Positions 34,382-40,714 of a stretch of DNA of 40,714 nucleotides are shown here, piece by piece (position 1 is the stretch's first letter; each line of letters opens with the position of its first letter). The stretch covers positions 1-40,714 of the forward strand of contig ONAV01000043.1 in NCBI GenBank assembly GCA_900315925.1, given 5' to 3'. The translations under genes were made by a program, and so were the position numbers. The notes under the pieces are model-generated. The model was given only the letters and a program-made list of their open reading frames with translations. It was not told the origin of the DNA and did no database searches. This stretch comes from an uncultured Selenomonadales bacterium (GTDB lineage: Bacteria; Bacillota; Negativicutes; Acidaminococcales; Acidaminococcaceae).

Positions 34382-35635
34382 CTATTTTGTTACAGCCCCT
34401 TTCTCTGTCATTTTTAAAATTTTTATCAACTGTTTTCCCATCCTAGTAATCAACGGAACAACCAGCGCATTTCCCATGCAGAAATATCTAAACTTTTCCG
34501 GCATCCCGGTATCGGTCCAGCCATCGGGGAAACCGTTCAGGCGCTCACATTCGACAGGGGTCAGGAAACGTAATTTTTTTGTTTTGGGATCCTCTACAAT
34601 ATGAGTTGACCGATTTGCGCCGGATTCGCTTGTGAGCATGGTGCGAGAGGGACGGTCTGGCGGATCAGGAAAGGCAATAGGACCTTCTGAGAAAACGTAA
34701 CTGTGCCCATTGGCAGCAGTACGTTCTATCTTTTTTGCACCTTTCATGTACTTCCACTTTTCCAGATTCTCTCCGAGAAAATACTTTTCGTCAACTCCAT
34801 CGGTTTCAAGAATGTCCCCGAGGGTAGTCTGTTTGTGCTTATATGGTTTTGTGGTTGCGGTGCAAATTTTTCCGTTAAGCATGAGGCCTGTATTCCCAAA
34901 GTTTGCCTGAAAATGATTTGAAAAATCAACAAGGTCAATATATTTTTCGCTCGTTACTTTTTCTTTTAAGCTATATTCGCGAATAAAATCTTCGCCTTTT
35001 GTAACTTTGAACTGATCTGCAAAAAAACCTGTTTTATATAATACTTCGCTAGGATTTTCATTTATTTTTTTTGCAATGTGTGAATACCATTTGGTTGTTT
35101 TCCTTGCGGCAAAAATGAAAGTTCGTCTCCGGCGTTGCGGATAACCGTATTCAGCAGCGTTGATTACACGCCATTCGGCATAATAACCTAAATCATATAA
35201 ACATCTTAAAATTACACCAAAATCGCGTCCACGCTGTTTGGAGGGAGATTTTAAAAGGCGGTCGACATTTTCCAGTAAAACATAGCTGGGTTTGCGTAGT
35301 TTGATAATATCATTGATGTACCACCAAAGTACGCCTTTTTTTCCTTCGATGCCTTTTGCATCACCAGAATGTGCTACAGAATAGTCTTGGCAGGGAAAGC
35401 CGCCGACCAATAAATCGACTTTAGGACAATTGGTTTTTGCAACAGCAATATCTTCGTTGCTGTTGTTTAATGAAGGACCAAAGTGTATGTCATAGCATTC
35501 AAATGCATGTTGTATTTTTTTCCCGGGTTCCCACTGATTGGCCCAGATAGTTCTATATTTTAATGAAGCTTTCTCCAGACCAATACGGAAACCGCCAACT
35601 CCAGCAAATAGCTCTGCTACTGTAATTTCCTTCAT
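34382..35635 (-). CDS. DNA (cytosine-5) methyltransferase of a Sau3AI-like system
   Basis: This 417-residue enzyme methylates cytosine C5 in DNA and protects the host from the partner nuclease. The family motifs occur in order: I (ELFAGVGGFRIGLEKA), IV (GGFPCQDYSVAHSGDAKG, catalytic Cys), VI (LLENVDRLL), VIII (QRRRRTFIFAAR), IX (RPSRTMLTSES) and X (GNALVVPLITRMGKQL). The target recognition region lies between VIII and IX. Divergent pairing with a Sau3AI-like endonuclease predicts GATC, with methylation of the cytosine. AAGGA precedes ATG 35635. Lower GC than the core genes suggests horizontal acquisition. Confidence 0.93.
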   Translation of the reverse strand: MKEITVAELFAGVGGFRIGLEKASLKYRTIWANQWEPGKKIQHAFECYDIHFGPSLNNSNEDIAVAKTNCPKVDLLVGGFPCQDYSVAHSGDAKGIEGKKGVLWWYINDIIKLRKPSYVLLENVDRLLKSPSKQRGRDFGVILRCLYDLGYYAEWRVINAAEYGYPQRRRRTFIFAARKTTKWYSHIAKKINENPSEVLYKTGFFADQFKVTKGEDFIREYSLKEKVTSEKYIDLVDFSNHFQANFGNTGLMLNGKICTATTKPYKHKQTTLGDILETDGVDEKYFLGENLEKWKYMKGAKKIERTAANGHSYVFSEGPIAFPDPPDRPSRTMLTSESGANRSTHIVEDPKTKKLRFLTPVECERLNGFPDGWTDTGMPEKFRYFCMGNALVVPLITRMGKQLIKILKMTEKGAVTK

Positions 35636-35656
35636 GTTTCTTTTTCCTTCAGCTTG

Positions 35657-35666
35657 TAGTATACTA
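35657..35666. promoter_or_regulatory. Palindrome in the divergent R-M promoter region
   Basis: TAGTATACTA is a perfect 10-bp palindrome in the 92-base gap between the divergent methylase and endonuclease genes. It could bind a regulator, but no controller gene is seen nearby. Confidence 0.25.
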
Positions 35667-35727
35667 AGAATGTAGAAATGATGAATGCTATTAAATCATT
35701 TTACCACAAAAAAGGATATTGATCAAG

Positions 35728-37173
35728 ATGAAAAATACAGATGAGCATAAAAAAATAGAATATAAAACACAAGAAGAAATCCTGATTCGTGGCAATGAAG
35801 CTATTGGTAAAACCGTGCGCCAAATTGATAAGTATGGTCGTGTCGATTCTGATGGCATTAAAGGTGGCATTGGTCATGTAATTGAAGAAAGCCTGTATGG
35901 TTATAAGATTAATTCAGATGCTGAACCAGATTTTCCGGAAGCAGGGGTTGAATTAAAAGTTACAGGCGTTATAAAAGATAAAAACGGATATAAAGCCAAG
36001 GAACGGTTGGTGTTAAATATCATCAATTATATGAAAGAAGCTTATACTACTTTTGATACCAGTTCGTTTTGGCACAAGAACGAAACATTGATGTTGCTCT
36101 TTTATGAGTATAAACGCGACCATCACCCTGGCGATTTTATGTTTTTAAAAGCAATATTATTCAAATATCCTGCCGAAGATTTGGTGATAATAAAAGATGA
36201 CTGGCAGAAAATTGTTGAGAAAATTCGCGCAGGAAGAGCACATGAACTTTCAGAAGGTGATACTTTTTATCTAGGCGCCTGTACTAAAGGTGCTACTGCT
36301 GCAACCAGTTTGAGACAGCAACCATTCTCAAATATTCCGGCGAAGCAAAGAGCATATTGCCTGAAAAACAAATACATGACATATTTGGTCAGGAAATTTG
36401 TTTTCGGTGAAGCGCAGGACGAACATATCATTAAAAGTGTTTCGGAACTGGCCGGAAAAAGTTTCGAATCGTATGTAACATCTAAGCTGGAAGCTTATAA
36501 AGGCAAGTCTGTAGAAGAATTGAAGCAGATTTTTGATATGAAGTCCGACGCAAAAAACCTGGGGGCATTGGTTGCTTATAAAATTCTAGGGATTAAAGGA
36601 AACAAGGCTGCAGAATTAGAAAACGCCGGTGTTGCAGTGAAAACGATTCGAATTCAGTATAATGGAAGAATCAAAGAAAGCATGTCATTTGCACCGTTCA
36701 AGTTTCGTGAAGTAGCATCGGAAACTTGGGAAGATGCTGAATTTGCAAATACGCTTCGTGATACAAAGTTCCTGTTTATTGTGTATCGTTTTGATAAGGA
36801 AGGCGTTTTGCGTCTGATGGGTGGACAGTTTTGGAACATGCCATACAACGATATAGAGGAACATGTTAAAGATGTTTGGGGGCGTACAAAAGATATTTTA
36901 AACGCGGGCTGCCTGACTGTAACTATTCGTAATAACCGTATGATGAACAACTTACCTGCTCAGGCGGATAATCCGGTTTCACATGTCAGGCCGCATGGCG
37001 CGACACGGTTAGGCACGACGAATCTGTTGCCAGAAGGAACAAAAGTTAACATTGCTTCGACGGATGGATCCTTTGTATGGCCATATGAAGATAGATTTCC
37101 TACGCAATGTTTCTGGCTTAATAATACTTATATTCTTTCCCAGTTGAATGATGAATTCAAAAAAAGTATTTGA
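35728..37173 (+). CDS. Type II restriction endonuclease, Sau3AI/MutH family
   Basis: This 481-residue enzyme resembles Sau3AI, which cuts unmodified GATC. The N-terminal MutH-like domain has the active-site pattern PDFPEAGVELKVTG (about D68, E75 and K77, the same spacing as in MutH) with a preceding HVIEESLYGY. The C-terminal half (about 260-480) resembles the second, non-catalytic MutH-like domain of Sau3AI. Length is close to Sau3AI. I used ATG 35728, 11 bases after AAAGGA, over TTG 35719. GATC is common in this window, including just before this start, so modification by the divergent methylase would be needed. Confidence 0.9.
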   Translation: MKNTDEHKKIEYKTQEEILIRGNEAIGKTVRQIDKYGRVDSDGIKGGIGHVIEESLYGYKINSDAEPDFPEAGVELKVTGVIKDKNGYKAKERLVLNIINYMKEAYTTFDTSSFWHKNETLMLLFYEYKRDHHPGDFMFLKAILFKYPAEDLVIIKDDWQKIVEKIRAGRAHELSEGDTFYLGACTKGATAATSLRQQPFSNIPAKQRAYCLKNKYMTYLVRKFVFGEAQDEHIIKSVSELAGKSFESYVTSKLEAYKGKSVEELKQIFDMKSDAKNLGALVAYKILGIKGNKAAELENAGVAVKTIRIQYNGRIKESMSFAPFKFREVASETWEDAEFANTLRDTKFLFIVYRFDKEGVLRLMGGQFWNMPYNDIEEHVKDVWGRTKDILNAGCLTVTIRNNRMMNNLPAQADNPVSHVRPHGATRLGTTNLLPEGTKVNIASTDGSFVWPYEDRFPTQCFWLNNTYILSQLNDEFKKSI

Positions 37174-37270
37174 GTTTGTGTGTTTTTGTAAGTGCTTGAA
37201 TATTAAATTTTAATCAGAGTATATTAAATAATGTTCAGCGTATGTTGCGAAAGCGATGGGATTGTTTTTT

Positions 37271-37696
37271 ATGAAAAGAAGAGAACCGCCAGCGACAAGT
37301 GAAGCCGTGAGGCATTCGATGCGGGGAAATACAAAAAATGATACTTCCATAGAACTTTTGTTAAGGCGTGCGCTTTTCAAACGCGGCATACGTTATCGGA
37401 AAAATGTTAAAAGCATTTTGGGAACGCCGGACATTGCAATTAAAAAATACAGACTTGTTGTTTTTTGCGACGGCGATTTTTGGCACGGAAATAATTATCA
37501 TAGCGTAAAATCGCATAAGGAATTTTGGGATGAAAAGATAAAACGGAATCGTGAGCGAGACTTGGAATATACAATTCGTTTACGTGACGAAGGATGGACA
37601 GTTATTAGATTTTGGGAAAGTGAAATACGGAATGATTTGAATTCTTGTGTAGAAAAGATATTAGTTGTAATAAATAATAAAAAGAGATTAAAATAA
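37271..37696 (+). CDS. vsr: Vsr very-short-patch mismatch endonuclease
   Basis: Vsr nicks DNA at T:G mismatches that arise when 5-methylcytosine is deaminated. The 141-residue product has RHSMRGNTKNDTSIELLLRRALF, the catalytic-type Asp in GTPDIAIKKYR and the FCDGDFWHG motif with its His. Presence beside a C5 methyltransferase supports the m5C assignment. I favour ATG 37271 (MKRREPPAT) with GGGA nine bases upstream; ATG 37256 is in frame but lacks a ribosome site. It lies 97 bases after the endonuclease and is probably co-transcribed. Confidence 0.92.
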   Translation: MKRREPPATSEAVRHSMRGNTKNDTSIELLLRRALFKRGIRYRKNVKSILGTPDIAIKKYRLVVFCDGDFWHGNNYHSVKSHKEFWDEKIKRNRERDLEYTIRLRDEGWTVIRFWESEIRNDLNSCVEKILVVINNKKRLK

Positions 37697-37739
37697 AAAA
37701 GTCCTCAAATAATTATAAGGAAAGGAGTTTCCCTTAATA

Positions 37740-38243
37740 TCATTTGTCATCACGATGAGGATTTGTGGCGACATCCCTTGCTCTTTTTAATTGCTTCAGC
37801 CAATGTAGAACCTGGATTTCGGAAACAGACTGGATGCCGTCAAAAGAATCAATAGCGTCTTCGAGACTTTCAAAAGCAATAACATTCGGATTATATGTTT
37901 TGTCAGGTTTGTTCAGGATGGAACGAAGTTTGCGAAGTTCTTTCAGCCATTGTACTGTCTGATAATCGCCCAGCGTATCATTAAACGGATTGGTTTCGAA
38001 GCGGCGGATTGCTTCAGAGAGGCTCTTGTAACCATCTTCCGGAATGGTTAATTCGGGAAAATTTTCTTCCGGTGAAATGTCTAGCAGTCCCATTGTGTCG
38101 TCTTCCATAAAGTCTTCATACATGTCTTTCAGTTTTTCTTCGTCGTCACATTTGGTTTCAATGGAAACAAGTGCTTTCACAAAATTTTGGTAATCTTTTT
38201 CCTGCAATTGCAAAAGTTGTTTTTTCATTTTTGCAAATTCCAT
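37740..38243 (-). CDS. Small acidic protein with an internal duplication
   Basis: This 167-residue soluble protein has no recognised family. A Lys/Gln-rich helical start (MEFAKMKKQLLQLQEKDYQNF) and an acidic middle are followed by two similar segments: SLSEAIRRFETNPFNDTLGD continuing to YQTVQWLKELRKLRSI, and SLEDAIDSFDGIQSVSEI continuing to QVLHWLKQLKRARDV. ATG 38243 has GGAGGTG six bases upstream; the ATG at 38258 overlaps that ribosome site. It converges on vsr with a 43-base gap and may be an accessory or cargo gene of the R-M island. Confidence 0.65.
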   Translation of the reverse strand: MEFAKMKKQLLQLQEKDYQNFVKALVSIETKCDDEEKLKDMYEDFMEDDTMGLLDISPEENFPELTIPEDGYKSLSEAIRRFETNPFNDTLGDYQTVQWLKELRKLRSILNKPDKTYNPNVIAFESLEDAIDSFDGIQSVSEIQVLHWLKQLKRARDVATNPHRDDK

Positions 38244-38618
38244 GTCCGGCACCTCCATAATTTTTGCTTTGGCGATTGTAGTATAGATCGAATTATGAAA
38301 GATCGCAAGAGTAAAGTTTTAATACACATATTCCACATGGTCTTGTATCAAAATTGAACAGTTAAATTTCAGATACCCCCTCAAAATTGCATATAACGAT
38401 ATATAACGCCCATATCCTTGCCTAATGCGGGAATATGGGCGTATATGGCCTAATATGGGGATTTAGAATTCTGAATTTCTGTTAAAATGAGAAAATTTGA
38501 GTGAAACGGGTGTGGAAGAGGGTCGTTTGTTAGATATAATTTCCTCTTTTCTTTTGGCGAAGAATGTGCTATAATAATCACGAACAGTTGTTCAATAAAA
38601 TAGAAAGAGGTGGTTGTT
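38244..38618 (+). other. Intergenic region before the ORF6N gene
   Basis: This 375-base AT-rich region holds a hairpin at 38407-38441 (CGCCCATAT with ATATGGGCG, listed as a finding), a following TATATGG/AATATGG cluster and an extended -10 promoter near 38570. No gene is seen. Confidence 0.4.
38567..38575 (+). promoter_or_regulatory. Extended -10 element for the ORF6N gene
   Basis: TG-C-TATAAT (TATAAT at 38570-38575) lies 44 bases before the TTG start. Confidence 0.5.
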
Positions 38619-39509
38619 TTGGAAAATGAATCTGAAATTATGACCCCGGACGCTGCGGAAATACGTAATCGTATTTACACCATCCGGGGGAAACAGGTGA
38701 TGTTGGACAGTGATTTGGCGGAGCTTTACGGTTATGAAGTTAAAAACCTGAACCGGCAAGTAAAACGGAACATAAGAAGATTTCCTAAAGATTTTATGTT
38801 TCAATTGACACGGGACGAGATGGAAATTTTGCGGTGCCAAAATGTCACCGCAAATGTTAAGAGCCGAACTCTTCCTTATGCATTTACTGAGCAAGGAATT
38901 TATATGCTGGCTACTGTTCTCAGAGGTGAATTGGCAGAGCAGCAAAGCATTTTCATCATGCGAGCGTTCCGGGAAATGCGCCACTTCATCGCCAACAACG
39001 CCGAGCTGTTTGACCGGATCAGCAAAGTGGAACTGAAGCAACTGGAATATCAAAAACACACTGATGAGCGTTTTGATCAAATTTTTGAATATATTGGCAG
39101 TCACAAAGAAACAAACCAAAAACTCTTTTTTGACGGACAGATTTATGATGCGTTCAGCCTGCTTATAGAATTGATTCAAAAAGCAGAGCAGGATATTATC
39201 CTGATAGACGGATACGTTGATGTGAGCACGCTGAACTTATTAGCAAAGAAACAGTCCGGAGTGTCTGTAACCATTTATACATTCCAAAAGACAAAGCTGA
39301 CGGCGCAGGATATAGTTGTATTTAACGCACAGTACCCGCAACTGGATGTAAAATATTCCAATGCATTCCATGACCGTTTCCTGATTTTGGACGGAAAGAC
39401 GGTTTACCACATCGGTGCATCGCTGAAGGATGCGGGCAAAAAAAGTTTTGCCGTTATGCTGATGAAAAATGCAGCAGAGGCGTTGCTGGAAAAGTTGGAG
39501 AGTATTTAA
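38619..39509 (+). CDS. ORF6N-domain DNA-binding protein with PLD-like C-terminus
   Basis: This 296-residue protein has an N-terminal ORF6N domain (about residues 12-110), a phage-type DNA-binding module related to KilA-N: IYTIRGKQVMLDSDLAELYG, NIRRFPKDFMFQLT and AFTEQGIYMLATVL. A helical linker follows. The C-terminal domain (about 165-296) resembles one half of a phospholipase-D-like fold, with NAFHDRFLILDGKTVYHIGASLKDAGKK. The HxK-type motif reads HDRFLILD, with Arg in place of Lys, so catalysis is doubtful. TTG 38619 is eight bases after AAAGAGG, better placed than the GTG that overlaps it. Such proteins are common in prophages and defence islands. Confidence 0.85.
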   Translation: MENESEIMTPDAAEIRNRIYTIRGKQVMLDSDLAELYGYEVKNLNRQVKRNIRRFPKDFMFQLTRDEMEILRCQNVTANVKSRTLPYAFTEQGIYMLATVLRGELAEQQSIFIMRAFREMRHFIANNAELFDRISKVELKQLEYQKHTDERFDQIFEYIGSHKETNQKLFFDGQIYDAFSLLIELIQKAEQDIILIDGYVDVSTLNLLAKKQSGVSVTIYTFQKTKLTAQDIVVFNAQYPQLDVKYSNAFHDRFLILDGKTVYHIGASLKDAGKKSFAVMLMKNAAEALLEKLESI

Positions 39510-39647
39510 TATGCTGACTTATAAACTGAAAGTGAACTTAAATTTTGGTTTCTTTAAAGTCGCAATTTGCGGCTTTGAACGAAAGCAGGAATAAATTAAG
39601 GCAGCTACGAGGGGAGAAACCTGATAATTTTATTTCAGGATTACATT

Positions 39648-40181
39648 ATGGCCAGATACATTGTTTTTGATGTGGAAACGCCTAACCGGTACAATAACCG
39701 CATAAGCGCTATCGGCATCAGTGTGGTGGAAGATGCAAAAATCATAAACGAGTATTTTTATTTTGTGAATCCGGGGCAGCGGTTTGACTGGTTCAACACT
39801 CAACTGACCGGCATAAGTGCGGAGCTTGTGGCGGATGCACCCACGTTTCCGCAGCTGTGGAAAGTAATTGAGCCGGTCATGAACAGCGGCATTCTGGTTG
39901 CCCATAACGCCAGCTTTGATATGGGCGTGATTCGCAAATGTCTGCGTGATTACGGCATTGCGTGGAAACCGCAGGTCAGGGGATTGTGCACTGTGGTCAT
40001 GGGCCGCAGGCTCTGCCCGGGAATCAGTCACAGGCTGAATGACCTGTGTGATTACTATGGCATCTGCCTTAACCATCACCATGCAGATAGTGACAGCCGG
40101 GCCTGCGCAGAGATTTTGCTTCGTTACATGGAGATGGGAGTGGAACCGGAAAAGTTTGTGCGAGTATATAATATGTGGTGA
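39648..40181 (+). CDS. DnaQ-like DEDDh 3'-5' exonuclease
   Basis: This 177-residue protein is a stand-alone relative of the DNA polymerase III epsilon exonuclease. Exo I is YIVFDVETPNRYN (Asp and Glu metal ligands), Exo II is LVAHNASFDMGVIRK and Exo III is HHADSDSRACAEILL, with the HxAxxD of DEDDh enzymes. PN replaces the TTG-type residues usual after Exo I. It probably trims DNA or RNA 3' ends; the substrate is unknown. A hairpin (AAAGTCGCAATTTGCGGCTTT region, 39555-39576) lies upstream and another stands 8 bases after the stop. Confidence 0.88.
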   Translation: MARYIVFDVETPNRYNNRISAIGISVVEDAKIINEYFYFVNPGQRFDWFNTQLTGISAELVADAPTFPQLWKVIEPVMNSGILVAHNASFDMGVIRKCLRDYGIAWKPQVRGLCTVVMGRRLCPGISHRLNDLCDYYGICLNHHHADSDSRACAEILLRYMEMGVEPEKFVRVYNMW

Positions 40182-40189
40182 AAAACGGA

Positions 40190-40229
40190 AGCCGCAGCCT
40201 GTTTTCATTTACAAAAACAAGCTGCGGCT
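40190..40229 (+). terminator. Hairpin after the exonuclease gene
   Basis: AGCCGCAG pairs with CTGCGGCT, and GTTTT with AAAAC inside. No T run follows directly, so it may be a terminator or a mRNA-stabilising hairpin. Confidence 0.5.
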
Positions 40230-40480
40230 GTGTGCGATGATTTTTGCGAAGACAAACGTCAGGCGTCATGAACGAATAGCTTTCTTGAAGAAGCAGTAAG
40301 AAAAAAAGCGTATAAAATAAGATTAATTATTTCCCTTTCTTGCAGGAGTTTCTATTATAAATGTAGAATAACCAAAGGCTGATTTTTTAGAGCTGCCATA
40401 AATGGGTTTGCTGCAAAACATTTTCAGCAAAAGAATTAGCACGGGAAGCCTGTCGTAAAATCTTGTTTTGTTCTCCTTTG

Positions 40481-40691
40481 AGTGAACTTTAGTGAATTTG
40501 ATGCACTTTTTAAAGTAAAAATGCACTTTTTGAAATGGAAATGCACTTTTTCTGAAAAAAGTACATGGGCCTGAGCCCAGTGCTAATGCGGTTTGTGTGA
40601 ATTGGATGTACTTAATGCACTTTTTTCCGCACGTTATAGTTATATATACACACTTTTTTATTATATGATTTCAATAGTAAAAAAAGTACAT
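40481..40691. repeat. Iteron-like array, 20-bp period
   Basis: ATGCACTTTTT starts at 40501, 40521 and 40541, exactly 20 bases apart, each followed by an A-rich spacer. A degenerate unit precedes them (40481). A further ATGCACTTTTTT lies at 40615, and variants with GTAC occur as AAAAAAGTACAT (near 40555 and 40680), GATGTACTT (near 40596) and AAGTACAT (near 40693). Evenly spaced direct repeats at two helical turns are typical of initiator-binding iterons or cooperative operator arrays. Confidence 0.65.
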
Positions 40692-40714
40692 GAAGTACAT
40701 CCGGTATGTCAAAA

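Larger units (their letters stand above)
40182..40714 (+). other. Gene-poor AT-rich right end with iteron-like repeats
   Basis: After the exonuclease hairpin this 533-base stretch contains no convincing gene. A 67-codon minus-strand frame (40323-40526) has no ribosome site I trust. The right half is dominated by repeats of ATGCACTTTTT and its ATGTACTT/AAGTACAT relatives. Confidence 0.5.

Noticed and set aside
40323-40526. 67-codon minus-strand frame near the right edge
   Set aside because: It overlaps the iteron-like repeats, lacks a ribosome site and has no recognisable domain.
40481-40560. CRISPR array
   Set aside because: The repeat unit is only about 11 bases with 9-base spacers of low complexity, far too short for CRISPR, and no cas gene is present.
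31460-40714. Prophage or integrative element with integrase and att sites
   Set aside because: Although phage-type and defence genes are present, no integrase, transposase or clear flanking direct repeat was found in the window.

Overview
The window looks like a chromosomal segment of an anaerobic, low-to-medium-GC Firmicute, probably of the Negativicutes (an Acidaminococcus/Phascolarctobacterium-like organism). This is inferred from gene order, the anion and amino-acid transporters, the absence of sporulation genes and the roughly 50% GC of the core genes; no rRNA is present to confirm it.

Positions 1-6400 hold the 3' end of htpG, a membrane acyltransferase, a tRNA-Ala(CGC), a membrane-bound c-di-GMP phosphodiesterase with a degenerate GGDEF domain, a small secreted protein and a dicarboxylate/amino-acid symporter. 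Positions 6400-24690 carry the conserved Firmicutes cluster known from Bacillus subtilis (yaaO-tmk-holB-yaaT/ricT-yabB-rsmI-metG-tatD-yabE-rnmV-ksgA), which combines nucleotide supply, replication-clamp loading, tRNA/rRNA modification and RNA maturation. It is interrupted between tatD and yabE by a nitroreductase, a YqeG-like phosphatase, a VanW protein, a TIM-barrel protein, an orphan branched-chain amino-acid binding lipoprotein and a membrane protein. In this sequence metG is broken by an internal deletion plus frameshift, and the rnmV start has been overrun by a palindromic repeat.

Positions 24860-31460 carry a HAD phosphatase, a DUF2130 nuclease-fold coiled-coil protein, a DASS anion transporter, an orphan amino-acid binding lipoprotein with a two-palindrome promoter region, a TetR regulator and a membrane protein.

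Positions 31700-38250 are an AT-rich defence island. It contains a candidate small structured RNA, a DUF3644/HEPN protein, a GIY-YIG nuclease, an Ada-zinc-like protein, and a complete Sau3AI-like (predicted GATC) restriction-modification system with a Vsr repair nuclease and a small internally duplicated protein. After it come an ORF6N-PLD-like protein, a DnaQ-like exonuclease and a 20-bp-periodic iteron-like array at the window edge.

The most unusual signals are: (1) a family of about 165-bp intergenic hairpin repeats in the tmk-yabE cluster whose arms differ between copies but stay self-complementary within each copy; (2) a second palindromic family touching the rnmV start and the ksgA stop; (3) a promoter-to-terminator small RNA convergent with, and antisense to the 3' end of, the HEPN gene; (4) the damaged metG; and (5) the terminal iterons.
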